DNA of 64,000 nucleotides, from the NCBI GenBank assembly GCA_934045075.1, contig OW203726.1:15381037-15445036 (forward strand), read 5' to 3'. Positions within the stretch are counted from its first letter, which is position 1; the number at the start of each line of letters is the position of its first letter. Both the position numbers and the translations under genes were made by a program. Under the pieces are notes generated by a model. That model had not been told where the DNA came from, made no database searches, and saw only the letters and a list, made by a program, of their open reading frames with translations. Origin of the DNA: Yponomeuta sedellus (Eukaryota; Arthropoda; Insecta; Lepidoptera; Yponomeutidae). This document shows positions 50,805-60,897 of the stretch, in pieces.

Positions 50805-50882
50805 TTAAATGGTTAGCCAGAGGTCGTGAGTTCGAGTCCCGGCACGGGTTTAATTTTTAGCCTCTAAATAGGTTTTTTAAAA
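50805..50882 (+). mobile_element. Unit A fragment, simple form
   Basis: T-arm ('GGTCGTGAGTTCGAGTCCCG'), 'TTTTTAGCCTCTAAATAGG', end 'TTTTTTAAAAA'. It ends at the internal U-rich site, with no 'GCATTAAAAA' tail. Confidence 0.7.
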
Positions 50883-51705
50883 ATTTATTCATAATTCAAT
50901 ATATTTAAACAATTCAACTAGACATTTCACTCGCATCAGTAACGTGTTCTAATATAGGATCTGATGCTAATTGCTTCACAAATTGTATTCAGACAGTTGT
51001 AATTATATCACGGGCTACATAATACAAGTTAGCCGGAATTGATCCCCAGATGCAGTCGTAATTGTGCGTTGTGGCTAGGGAAACAAGAATAGTTGGTAAA
51101 ACATATATAGCTATACGAGTATCTATATATTAGAAAATTATACAATCATTTACTTTGAATGGTAAGTCTAAAACCTTTTACTAAGAATATTTGGAACTTA
51201 CAGTAATCTTTTGACTTTTCTAGTACTCTTCAGTAGTTCTAATAAATCTCTTTTTTTCTCAGCTGCATCGTTTGGCATTATTATAAACATGTGAATAATG
51301 GCTTTTTGTGCCAATTGTGGCAAAATCTATGAATTCTGTTTATAATTCAACGTATTACATCTCCAAAATTTGGGTGCGTTTTCCTCAGAATTTTTTCTTC
51401 CCCTTCCTGCCCCATCACACATAACCACCTTGTATATTCAGACTAGAAGGAATATTTTTAATATACAATAGAAACTCTAAAATTATATTTACAAAGAGAA
51501 AAGGTACTTTTGCTAATTTTTTTCCCCTGTAACCTACAAGTTAGGAAAGGCTCACGCGCTAAATAGTTACTAGAAACTTGATTTCTAAAATTTTTGGCGA
51601 AAAATTAAAATTCTTTAGATACGGGAACAAAAATTGAGCATAATTGTTAATATTATGAAAAGTCCCAAGTAATATTTTATCACGTAGTAAAAATAATAAA
51701 GTTAT
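50883..51705. other. AT-rich DNA, nothing recognised
   Basis: No supported feature. Confidence 0.3.
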
Positions 51706-51800
51706 CTCTAATTAAACTGTTTTAGTACGGATTTCACTCCTTTATTTTATTTTTACAAATTTCCGACGTTTCGGCACTTTTATTTGATAATGAAGTTACG
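51706..51800 (-). mobile_element. PLE-type or related terminal sequence
   Basis: 'AAACTGTTTTAGTACGGATT', 'TTATTTTTACAAATTTCC' and 'GACGTTTCGGCACTTTTA' match the left arm of the inverted repeat at 60628-60738. 'GTGCCGAAACGTCGG' (minus) is similar in form to the hammerhead-like word at 22158. Confidence 0.6.
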
Positions 51801-51864
51801 TTCCAAAATAGGTAAATAAATTATTTTATATAAAGTCAACATTATTGATTATTAGTAATTGAAG

Positions 51865-51993
51865 TTAAAAAATTAATTTATAAACCAATTATTTTACATG
51901 AACTAAACATATTGATTATTAATTGACAATTGCCAATTAATAACCAATATTGTTAGTTCATGTAAAATAATTGGTTTATAAATTAAATTTTCA
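51865..51993. repeat. Palindrome, about 60-bp arms
   Basis: 'TTATAAACCAATTATTTTAC' then 'ATGAACTAA' in the left arm is matched by 'TTAGTTCATGTAAAATAATT' then 'GGTTTATAAATTAA' in the right arm. Confidence 0.8.
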
Positions 51994-51999
51994 ACTTAC

Positions 52000-52177
52000 A
52001 TTATTATTATTATTATCTTATTACCTACTTACATTTCTAACTTACATTGTTGGGCCTAGGTGTAAAAAGATGAAAGTGATATCAATTTACAGCTTATATT
52101 TTATATTATCAAACCATCTCTGAAAATTCTGCGGATTTTGGCAATCTGAGAGCAAAGTTATAAGAGATTTAGTAAAA
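52000..52177. other. AT-rich DNA, nothing recognised
   Basis: No supported feature. Confidence 0.3.
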
Positions 52178-52224
52178 GTGAGGTTATTATACTAAACTTA
52201 TCCGTTTAGTATAATAACCTCACG
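52178..52224. repeat. Perfect hairpin, 20-bp arms
   Basis: 'GTGAGGTTATTATACTAAAC' and its exact complement flank a 6-base loop. Confidence 0.85.
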
Positions 52225-53773
52225 TATGTCCGTTATGTATGATAGCAAGGGTCGTACAAGTTAAGCAAGATCTGAAGTCCGTAGAAAGAAAGCACTAGTC
52301 GGAGAATTACAGTATCAAAAACAACAGGAAAACACACTCATAACGCACTATTATAGATCAATTAAATTTTTGGTAACATGGCAACTGTCAGGGAGCTGTC
52401 ACGCCTGTCACTGGTTAGTAAAGACACAGTTGACAAACATGCGTAATAAATCGATCTGTAAACCAGAATCAATTTATTTTCATCAAGTTAATAAATAGTT
52501 TGATTTTTTTAAACTGTTGACATTATGTAAATTATAATGTATTTATTTACTTTTATAGGGAAGAGTGGGTGATCGTGCTCTTCCACTATAAAGGAAAATT
52601 TCCCGCCAGGCAGATCGTATGCCTAGGGACGGCCGGTCCAACTATTGTTAGTCGGACGTTATATTTATGGTATGTCATTGAAACACTTTGATTGCGCGAT
52701 GCAGGAATGTTGGAGTTTGTAATGCGCGCGCAGAATTGACATGTGCTCGCCACACTTTGATTAAATAAATCATCTGGTGTAAGTGTTTTTATTTAATACA
52801 TTCACACTAATCGATTAAAGTAATCGATATCCTATTTTATTAGGAACTTAAACTTATTTTTAAGATTTCTCATCTTCCAGATTGTGAAATGAGCTCATTT
52901 TTTATATTTTAAAATAGAAAATATAATGCTATTTTAAACCATATCTCAACTATTAACAATCAGGCCCAGAAATGCCCGTCTCCTTTGCAACCTTAGTCGC
53001 AACCATGATAACACAGAGGAGCCTCCGCCAACTCTATCGCTGATTTGCTCCATCCGTCTGTATGTAATTTCGTGAGATTTTCTGCTGCTTACTTCCGTAA
53101 CTTCAGACTGGTAGCAGGAAATGGAAATTGTGTGGCCTGTGCCGAGCGTCCGAACTAGCTCACTGTCCGTTTTGGCTGTGAATGCAAATTAATCTACCTC
53201 GCCTCTTCACTACCTGGTCTGGCGTCTCCATTTTGTGCTCTACAAATTCGTGTTCCCATTACAAGATCCTTTGAGACGGGCTGATTGAATTCTACAATGA
53301 AATCATTGTTGTTCGTGTGTAACGTGCGTTGAGTTCTGATACTGTCCGGTACAGCACATAATAAAAGCGTAGAAGTCGTAAGTGGGCGGTGCCCACGTGC
53401 CTCATATTAGCAATGTATTGCCTATGCGTAGTGATTGATAGATTTTCTTACCTCAGTTGTCGTTTGCTGCTAGTAAGGAAAACAATCGTGAAAACTCTAC
53501 TAAAATGCTTTAATGTGCTGTGTTAGAATGCAAAAATAAATTTTGGGGACTAAATTAAAATGTACCAATCATGCCGGTTCGTCGTTGAGTAGTTGTATTT
53601 TTAAATTAAATTCAATGACGTAAATAAGGACGTTCGGTTTTATGTGCGAGTTTGATCACACCGGTTTTGATACTAATGGCTCATGTTACTACTTCCACTA
53701 TTTTTTTAATATTCTGTGACTGCTCGGCGTATATTGAATAGGCGAAAAGCGTGTTTCGCATCATCTTTATTAG
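52225..53773. other. Unique, moderately GC-rich DNA
   Basis: The longest stretch without a repeat match. 52560-53400 is GC-richer with several CpGs. No ORF over 90 codons looks coding. It may be host sequence, but I cannot show an exon. Confidence 0.35.
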
Positions 53774-54180
53774 TATGAAGCGGTGGTAGCTCAGCGAGTA
53801 GAACAATGGAGTCGCAAGCGCGAGAACCAGGTTTGATCCCCAGTACTGGCATGTAGCAAAGACTTTGTATAATTTCAAAGTTACGTACATTTGCGAATTT
53901 GTCGTCGCAGTACCACTCGGTACGCTGAACGAAAACATCGTGAAGAAACCCGCGCCTTGTTTGGCTCCGCACGTATTGACTAGTCTTTCCTGTTGGCTAG
54001 GCCGACTAAGCTGTCAGGATGGTATAGGTGCAGGGCAAGCCTACATAATCTAAAACCATGTCCCAGGCACTACAACATCCGAGTGGTGCCTTCCCATCTC
54101 ATTGGAATCTTCACACCCATCTAGTGTGTGTGAAGATGCCACTGGACGCTGTATACATCATCTCATTACGTACTCGTAGA
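53774..54180 (+). mobile_element. SINE E, complete
   Basis: tRNA-like head 'AGCGGTGGTAGCTCAGCGAG' and T-arm 'CCAGGTTTGATCCCC' are the same as in SINE D. The body has 'AAAGTTACGTACATTTGCG', 'CTAGGCCGACTAAGCTGTC' and 'CCACTGGACGCTGTATACAT'. A reverse copy is at 54944-55340. Confidence 0.8.
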
Positions 54181-54297
54181 TGCAAACGCCAATTCGATGA
54201 ACTTAGTAGGCAACTAACTCTAATATAAGGAAATTTCCTTTTTGTAATTCCAGTTTTTTAGTCTTACTTTAAAACATTAACAGTTACATACAGGCAT
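54181..54297. other. Nothing recognised
   Basis: Short unassigned spacer. Confidence 0.3.
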
Positions 54298-54478
54298 ATT
54301 ATGTTGCTTCTGGCCCCACACTAGGATACCCTGTGTCGTGGGAACCAGAAACAGCGACATCACATACATGTAAACATCCAAGACCTGGGGTTTTTTGTCC
54401 CCAGCCGGGGTTCGAACCCGAGACCTCTTGCATGGTAGGCAGATGCGCTACCGCTGCGCCACAGAGACCGTCAGTTTG
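54298..54478 (-). mobile_element. SINE F, nearly complete
   Basis: The minus strand gives 'TGTGGCGCAGCGGTAGCGC', 'TCGGGTTCGAACCCCGG', and the tail 'GGTTCCCACGACACAGGG'. Compare 3270-3482. Confidence 0.8.
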
Positions 54479-54879
54479 CAACCCTGTATGTAGGCTAATA
54501 AATGAATAAAGTATTAAAGATTGACAGTATTGTGACAAGCCTCGGTGTCGCCTACTCCACACACGAAACATACGTAAGTTTAAACTCATTTATTTTGCAC
54601 AAGCGTCGTAAAATGATTGCGCAAAACATGACTTAAATATGGACATTTATCATCTGTGTTGTTCTATGTCATTGTTCTCATCATTCATTATGAGTGAGTG
54701 AGCCAGCTAATGGGGGTCGCTGACGGCGGACCTATGGAATGCCATTTGCATTGTGAAATGTGCGCAAACAATTCGCGGTAATATTGTGGGATTGTTCGCC
54801 CTAAATCTTAAAACCACGGGGAAAAACATAACATGTAACACCATACAAACCACACCTGTATTGTATCCACCTCAGATCA

Positions 54880-54925
54880 TAGAAAGATCTGAGGTATCCA
54901 CCTGAGTTCTATGATCTGAGGTATC
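54880..54925. repeat. Short nested hairpins
   Basis: 'CCTCAGATCATAGAAAGATC' with 'TGAGG', and 'CTCAGATCATAGAA' with 'TTCTATGATCTGAG', can pair in two ways. The word recurs at 4271. Confidence 0.6.
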
Positions 54926-54943
54926 CACTATATGATTGCTAAT

Positions 54944-55340
54944 AATAATAATATTGGCCTTTTTGCATCTACTTAATGAGATGATTTATACAGCGTCCAG
55001 TGGTATCTTCACTCACACTAGATGAGTGAAGGGACCACTCCGACGTTGTAGTGCCTGGGACATGGTTTTATAGATGGTGTAGGCTTGCCCAGCACCTATA
55101 CCATCCTGACAGCTTAGTCGGCCTAGCTCACAGGAAAGACTAGTCAATACGTGCGGAGCCAACCAACCGCCGGTTTCCTCACGATGTTTTCAGTTAGCGT
55201 GTGGTATTGCGACTACAAATTTGCAAATGTACGTAACTTTGAAATTAAACAAAGTCATTGGTACATGCCCGCACTCGGGATCGAACCTGGGGCTCTCGCT
55301 TGCCAGTCCATGGTTCTACCCACTGAGCTACCATCGCTTC
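54944..55340 (-). mobile_element. SINE E, complete, with TSD
   Basis: TSD 'ATATGATTGCTA' (54932-54943 and 55341-55352). The minus-strand order is head, T-arm, body and (AAT)n-type tail. It is inverted relative to the copy at 53774, 0.8 kb away, so transcripts through both could form a long duplex. Confidence 0.85.
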
Positions 55341-55429
55341 ATATGATTGCTACTTAAGTGGTAATTGCCACGATCCTGACCACCTTCGCTTTGTCAACGT
55401 AACATAACATTAACATTTACATAATAAGC

Positions 55430-55562
55430 ACATACATTGCTTCTGGCCCCACACTAAGATACCCTGTGTCGTGGGAACCAGAAACAGCGACATCACAAAC
55501 ATGTAAACATCGAAGATCTAGGGTTTTTTAGTCTCCGGCCGGGGTTCTAACCCGGGACTTCT
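55430..55562 (-). mobile_element. SINE F, head truncated
   Basis: 'GCTTCTGGCCCCACACTAAG', 'GTCGTGGGAACCAGAAAC' and 'CCGGCCGGGGTTCTAACCC'. Confidence 0.75.
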
Positions 55563-55735
55563 CGTTCATTAGTCGTTGCACGCACGCACGTCGATTTCGG
55601 GTACGTTTTAACTTGCCCTTTTCTAATACATGGATTATACTGATCGCAAAAACCCTGGGAAAAATAGCATCATCGTATGATGATTTATACAGCGTCCAGT
55701 AGCATCTCCACTCACGATAGATGGGTCTACTCGTC
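55563..55735 (-). mobile_element. Mosaic of RTE end and SINE E end
   Basis: 55563-55640 ('TTCATTAGTCGTTGCACGCA', 'TTTCGGGTACG') is an RTE tail piece and 55675-55735 ('TTATACAGCGTCCAGTAGCA') a SINE E end, both inverted and abutting SINE F. Confidence 0.6.
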
Positions 55736-56189
55736 AGCGCTGCATTGATTGCAAGCAAGATTTAAAACTTATTATATAAAGAGATAGTCTACATGTAGAA
55801 GAGAAAAAATGCTGGGTCACCTACTAGGTACGTCATGACAGTTATACAAACAGAAGGAAAAAAGGCTAAAGAAATGCCACGGCAAAGCTATTTTAGCCAA
55901 ATTAAAGAGAAGGTAAAGTAAAGTTTATTTCTCACCATAAAAATACAACGAAACGACAGCGTCTTACAAGCCTTGAGGGCTTTACAACATCACTTAAGAC
56001 GGCTCCCCAAGAGGAAATTCCCATACAAACGTAATTTTCGATTTCATCGTGTTAGTATTAGAAAAAAATACAAAGAAAATAAATAGTCTTTAGTATAGTA
56101 AGGCCATCATAGGCCCGTATTCCCATGCCACACGGTAAGACATATAAAGGCTTCATTATTAAATTGTATAGGTATAAGTCAATTTCAAG
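55736..56189 (-). mobile_element. LINE 3' end (55915-56035) in unclassified DNA
   Basis: The reverse complement of 55915-56035 reads 'TGGGGAGCCGTCTTAAGTG', 'GTTGTAAAGCCCTCAAGGC' and ends 'GAGAAATAAACTTTACTTT'. It resembles a LINE 3' UTR and tail. The rest is empty. Confidence 0.45.
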
Positions 56190-56355
56190 CACTGTGGTAT
56201 TTGAACACCGCCGACACTCAGGTTTCCTCACTATGTTTTAGTGGTATTACTACGATAGTTTCACAACGCGATGGGCACGCAGGGTAATTAAGCCCATACC
56301 CTCTCTCTCTCTCTGAGAGACGGCATGTGTCCTGCAGTGGTACGTTTATAGGATA
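56190..56355 (+). mobile_element. SINE D, 3' part with (CT)n
   Basis: 'GACACTCAGGTTTCCTCAC', 'CGATGGGCACGCAGGGTAAT' and 'CTGAGAGACGGCATGTGTCC'. Confidence 0.7.
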
Positions 56356-56428
56356 CATCTAAAATTGGTATAAGGTTTTGAATTGAATACTTTGATTCTA
56401 AGCCTTCTTCTTTAACGTTAAACCAACT

Positions 56429-56611
56429 TTAAAAACCTATTTAGAGGTTAAAAATTCCACCCATGCCGGGATTCGAACCCGCGACCTCTGGCTATCCGCG
56501 CCAGCGCTCTTTCCAACTGAGCTAATGGGTGACTCACGGCATCTGTGATATTTCAAACCTCTTTACAATATTCTCTGTATTACGTACGGGCAGCGACATC
56601 TGGCTGAAGTA
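56429..56611 (-). mobile_element. Unit A retroposon, simple form with TSD
   Basis: TSD 'GTTAAACCAACT' (56417-56428 and 56612-56623). On the minus strand it begins at 'TACTTCAGCCAGATGTCGC', passes through the tRNA-like part and ends 'CTCTAAATAGGTTTTTAA'. It has no inverted arm and no 'GCATTAAAAA' tail. Confidence 0.85.
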
Positions 56612-56623
56612 GTTAAACCAACT

Positions 56624-57774
56624 GTGGTTTAACGTTATAGAAGAAGTACAGGCTTTTTGCTTTCATAGAACACAATTTCATACAAGACATGGTTTACAAT
56701 GGTAAGTCGATGTACATTGTATAGCTGCTAAACGCACGGTTTATCAATTGGAAATACTAATTGTACTAAACGGCTACGCGGTGTATATCGAATTGTCAAA
56801 AGAAATGGAATTCTACTCATCTCTCAACAACTAATTCTTTTTTTCTCATTTATTATCATCATCATCTTGCCTCTGTTCACAGCTAGGGATAGGCCAGGTT
56901 CCTTATTGCCTAATTGCAAACAAAGGCCATCTGAATAGTGTTCCATATAACAAGAAGAAACCATTGGCGAAGAATTAGTAAAGAACTTGCGACCGTGAAA
57001 CTATTAAAAATTAAGCACTCGGAACGTTTAAGAAACTTAAGTACACAGCAGACAGTTTCCATTCTTTGAATAATAGAAGCATCTTGCAGATACAGCACTT
57101 ACCTAGAGACACCGTCATAATTCGAACATCTGCAGTCCATGCAAGATTCAATTGCGAATTCCTCCAGCGTTCTCTAATTACTCGCCTCCGAGTCTTGCTC
57201 GAGCTAGATTATTATTGAAAGCCAGCGGTCGGAAAAGCACTTGCACTGAATGTGCTTTGCTTTTTCTACAAACAATTTTATATATATTTCGCCTCTCAAC
57301 GACAATTGCTCAAAATAGAGACATCGTCAGCACTTTCGCTGTGGGAAATGTATTTTCAACATCCAATCCTAATCGCTTCCTCGATCGTCCAAATACGCGC
57401 TCTCTATTTCCAAGCTCCGCGAAACTTTTAAAAGATAACTTTCAAATAAATCAGAACGCAGCGAGGCTTCACAATTCTATTACTATTACGTAACACATTC
57501 GGCTCTTTATTATCTGAAAAGATGTTTCGAAAGTCCAGACGTCATTTTCTGTAACAAGTTCGCTCAGCCACACGGAAAATAGTTATGGAGTTAGAAATCT
57601 AAAAAAGTTAATGCTTCAGTGGAGAGAAAGTTTTCTTTCTTTCTGTCAATTAGCTTACTGTATTTTTCGTAAAATATTAAGCTGGATTCGTCGTGGGACA
57701 GATTTCGGAATGATGTTTTATTCCTCCAACTTTATTACTCCGAAAAACCAAGATAAATTTTGAGAACTACATAC
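56624..57774. other. Unique DNA, nothing recognised
   Basis: A 113-codon ORF at 57152-57493 shows no domain. Otherwise AT-rich. Confidence 0.35.
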
Positions 57775-58310
57775 ATACACACATAACGTCACGCCTGTAT
57801 CCCAGAGGGGTAGGCGGAGACCAGGGACTGCCACTTGCCACGATCCTGACAGATCACCTACGCTTCATCAATGTTCATAAGTCGTTGCATGAACGCACGC
57901 CGTTTCCGGGTACTTTTTATCTTACCCTTTGCCAATATATCCCCTATATTTGGTCGATGTACATCCGCCTGGGACGTCCCTTACCAGCCCTTCCACTCAC
58001 ATTCGCAATATATATTTGTTTCGTCAATCTTTCTTCCTTCATCCTCTCCACATGTCCAAACCAACGCAACATTCCTTTCTCAATTCTAGTCACTACATCC
58101 TCTTTCAGTCCCGAACGTTCTCTAATCAGACTATTGCGTGTCCTGTCATTCAAAGCAACACTACACATGCTTCTCAAGGACCTCATTTCTTCTGCATTAA
58201 TTTTACTTTCTTGCTTCTTTTGCCACACCCGAATCTCGCTGCCATATATAAGTGAGAACTATGCTTGTTTAATAAATACTACTGTCTTTACATTTCGAGG
58301 TAAACCTTAC
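57775..58310 (-). pseudogene. RTE-clade LINE 3' end: RT C-terminal tail plus 3' UTR
   Basis: The minus frame (58228-57944) reads 'SKINAEEMRSLRSMCSVAL', 'RERSGLKEDVVTRIEKGMLR', 'WFGHVERMKEERLTKQIY' and 'GKGRPRRMYIDQI', the conserved post-RT tail of insect RTE elements. A degraded upstream piece ('SLIYGSEIRVWQKK') extends to about 58310. The 3' part has 'CATCAATGTTCATAAGTCG' (plus) and 'CTCTGGGATACAGGCGTGA' (minus), ending in ATGTATGT repeats. Catalytic RT and endonuclease are absent, so it is a truncated copy. It is the best-preserved RTE tail here and the reference for the others. Confidence 0.85.
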
Positions 58311-58369
58311 TAAAGTACTAAAGAAACCGGGGTATAATAATGACTTCTAAACAACACCATTACTTCTTC

Positions 58370-58540
58370 TGGCCCCAAACTAAGATACCCTGTAATATGG
58401 TTACCAGGCAAGGACATCACAAACATGGAAATACACCCAGAAGCCATTTGTACAAATTAACGGCGGCCCCCAGAGGAAGTCCAAGACACGACCTCCAGGA
58501 GGGTAATCCGACGTGATACCGCTAAACCAACGGGGCAGTA
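58370..58540 (-). mobile_element. tRNA-type SINE F2, nearly complete
   Basis: The minus-strand head 'GTTGGTTTAGCGGTATCACG' is followed by 'GGGGGCCGCCGTTAATTTG', 'ATGTTTGTGATGTCCTTGCC' and 'GGTATCTTAGTTTGGGGCC'. Confidence 0.7.
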
Positions 58541-58911
58541 TCCTGGATATCTTAGTTTAGAACTCGAAAATTCATTGTAAAAACAGGACCAAAAAAATAA
58601 AAATTATTCCATCTTTTATTTATGACATTAAGAATAATTTTGATTGTAAATAACAATACTTTACAATATTTTTTCTATATAAGGATTAGAATAGAAGGTA
58701 AACTATTTTTCAAAAAGAGGAAAAATAGTGTCTCCTCTGTCTCTTGACGAAGATTTAATCCGACACTATTCGAATTTTAACCTTGTGGAAAATATTTTTT
58801 TACAATAGAGCATAAACGATAAATAATCGCGATAAAGATCCTTCTCTGCGACTGAATAAATATTATATGGCCTGTATAAATATAGCCTGATATTGATTTC
58901 AACTTACTAGA
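58541..58911. other. AT-rich DNA, nothing recognised
   Basis: No supported feature. Confidence 0.3.
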
Positions 58912-59014
58912 TTTTTTGTCAGAACAGTCCAACCGTGGCAAGTGGCAGTCCCCGGTCTCTGCCTACCCCGCTGGGATACGCAGAGCTTAATCATGCTGAG
59001 TAGAGACGGAGCTC
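58912..59014 (-). mobile_element. RTE-type LINE 3' end fragment
   Basis: 'GTGGCAAGTGGCAGTCCCCG' and 'CCGCTGGGATACGCAGAGC' match the 57775 copy. A MITE has inserted next to it (59023). Confidence 0.65.
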
Positions 59015-59022
59015 GCATCGTC

Positions 59023-59402
59023 GTGAGCGTGATAATGGTTTTATATGGTCCCGCCATTTTCCATGTGATAATGGCAGGACCAAACATTTTGTTAAATTGC
59101 AGGTAAGAGACACGAGGTACCAATTTCTTATTGTAGGTACCAAATAGTACCAAAAAGGCATTAAAACCTATAACAGTTTGATTTTCATAAATTTGAGTTG
59201 TTTTATAATATGGTCCCGCCATTTTCCATGTGATAATGGCAGGACCACACATTTTGTTAAATTTTAGGTAAGAGACACGAGGTACCAATTTCTTATTGTA
59301 GGTACCAAATAGTACCAAAAAGGTATTAAATAATGAGATATTTTTTATAATCTAAAGATAATTTTAAAATCCCAGCAGTGGTCCATCCATTATCACGCTC
59401 AC
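59023..59402. mobile_element. MITE with 8-bp TSD and an internal tandem duplication
   Basis: TIRs 'GTGAGCGTGATAATGG' (59023-59038) and its complement (59387-59402) are flanked by the exact 8-bp repeat 'GCATCGTC' (59015-59022 and 59403-59410). Inside, a block of about 125 bp is present twice at about 174-bp spacing (59037-59165 and 59211-59330), each with a hairpin ('GGTCCCGCCATTTTCC', 'GATAATGGCAGGACC'). No transposase. The 8-bp TSD suits hAT-like elements. Confidence 0.8.
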
Positions 59403-59410
59403 GCATCGTC

Positions 59411-59542
59411 AGTTGTTCATCTCTAAATAAATAAGTCTAGAAATCAATAGCAGATTATGAGCAGTGCTTACGGCAGTTTTAGTTAAAAAACTAACCTGTG
59501 GAAAAATCACGTGATGCAAAAACGCTCTTCTTGAATCTCTTC
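59411..59542. other. Nothing recognised
   Basis: No supported feature. Confidence 0.3.
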
Positions 59543-59910
59543 GTTATCAACCCTTGTATGTCCCCACTGCTGGGGCACGGGTCTCTTCCTGCATCGCAGG
59601 AAGGTTTGGGCATACTCCACCACGGAGGCCAAGTCCGGGTTGGTGGAGGATTGTAGGACAGTGGCGGGCCTTACTGTCAGAAATTATCAAGCCGCCCATA
59701 AGGCCTCTGACATGGCTTAACGACTGCCATTACATGACAGCCTGCACCACCAACGGCACATAACGTGCCTTGCGAAGCACGGAAGCACTTGGAAAAATAC
59801 CACTAGCGGTAGTCACGGGACGGTCACCCATCCTGCACCTGACCGCGCCTGTTGTTGCTTAACTCAAGTGATTGATTCCAATCACTCGGTTCGCCTAGGC
59901 TACGAGCGCT
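59543..59910 (-). mobile_element. 5S-rRNA-type SINE, complete
   Basis: 'ATCAACCCTTGTATGTCCCC' at the left and 'GCGCCTGTTGTTGCTTAACT', 'GGTTCGCCTAGGCTACGAGC' at the right. It is one of the least diverged copies. Confidence 0.85.
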
Positions 59911-59936
59911 ACAATCTCTGAATATTACAGTTCGAT

Positions 59937-60046
59937 TTAAAAACCTATTTAGAGGCTAAAAATTTCACCCATGCCGGGATTCGAACCCGCAACCTCTGGC
60001 TATCCGTACCAGCGCTCTACCAATTGAATTGATTAAAAATAGTGTA
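59937..60046 (+). mobile_element. Unit A retroposon, inverted form with a minimal direct tail, TSD proven
   Basis: TSD 'ATTACAGTTCGAT' (59924-59936 and 60047-60059) shows both ends exactly. The insertion starts 'TTAAAAACCTATTTAGAGGC', includes an inverted T-arm and anticodon arm, stops in the D-arm region ('CTCTACCAATTGA') and is joined directly to a short direct tail 'ATTAAAAATAGTGTA'. Confidence 0.85.
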
Positions 60047-60059
60047 ATTACAGTTCGAT

Positions 60060-60137
60060 ATCAACTCTTGTACTTCGCCACTGCTGGGGCACGGGTCTCT
60101 TCCTGCACCGGAGGAAGGTTAGGCCATACTCCGCCAA
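60060..60137 (-). mobile_element. 5S-rRNA-type SINE, 3' end only
   Basis: 'ATCAACTCTTGTACTTCGCC' and 'CACTGCTGGGGCACGGGTC', then 'CTCCGCC'. Confidence 0.7.
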
Positions 60138-60200
60138 TATTACGATTATCTCGTAAATAATATATTTCTGTATTAAAAAAACAATACAATGTATAAGTTT

Positions 60201-60430
60201 TAAAAACCTATTTAGAGGCTAAAAATTCCACCCATGCCGGGATTGGAACCCCGCGACCTCTGGCTATCCGTGCCAGCGCTCTTTCCAACTAAGCCAAAGC
60301 CAATTTCAAACCTCTTTACAATATTCTGTGTATTACGTACAGAAATAAAGACATGGGTGGATTTTTTAGCCTATAAATAGGTTTTTAAAATTGTCCTTAG
60401 CACGGGTTAGTGCATTAAAAAGAATATAAT
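60201..60430 (+). mobile_element. Unit A retroposon, inverted form with TSD
   Basis: TSD 'AATGTATAAGTTT' (60188-60200 and 60431-60443). It has an inverted tRNA-like part and inverted body to about 60347 ('TATTACGTACAG'), then a direct segment from 'CATGGGTGGATTTT' through the tail 'GTCCTTAGCACGGGTTAGTG'. The direct and inverted parts share about 45 bases. Confidence 0.85.
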
Positions 60431-60594
60431 AATGTATAAGTTTTTTTATAGTTAAAGCACCTTGATTATTCATATTTTTTTATTAATGACATTCAGTACA
60501 GTACCTACATACGATAGAGGTGGACTTCCTTTCCAAAGTCAAAATAAGGGTACCTGACAAAGTCACAAATCTGACTTTGATATCTCTAAAAGGA

Positions 60595-60883
60595 TAGTAT
60601 TTTCTAAGGTTAACACGAGCAGTAGACATAATTAAAACTGTTTTTATACGGATTTATGCTCGTTTATTACATTTTTACAATTTTCCAACGTTTCGGCACT
60701 TTTTCAGGTGCCGTGGTCCCGGATGACTGAGGTGACAGGGTAGTAAACTAACCGTTAATGATTTCTAAAAGACACCTGTAACCTCAGTCATCCGGGACCA
60801 CGGCACCTGAAAAAGTGCCGAAACGTTGGAAAATTGTAAAAATGTAATAAACGAGCATAAATCCGTATAAAAACAGTTTTAAT
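60595..60883. mobile_element. Inverted PLE-type terminal repeats inserted as one unit
   Basis: A 14-bp direct repeat 'TATCTCTAAAAGGA' (60581-60594 and 60884-60897) bounds it. Inside, two nearly perfect inverted arms (about 60628-60738 and 60776-60886) meet around a loop of about 37 bases. Each arm contains 'CCAACGTTTCGGCAC' (or its complement 'GTGCCGAAACGTTGG'), 'GGTCCCGGATGACTGAGG' and a T-rich end. A related single arm is at 51706. PLE ends are often inverted at the 5' side; the PLE label is inference. Confidence 0.75.
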
Positions 60884-60897
60884 TATCTCTAAAAGGA

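Noticed and set aside
57152..57493. 113-aa ORF as a host gene
   Set aside because: No domain, AT-rich codon use like its surroundings, no splice or promoter support.
58899..59318. 139-aa minus ORF with an internal repeat
   Set aside because: It spans an RTE fragment and the tandem blocks of a MITE; the apparent protein repeat is the DNA duplication.
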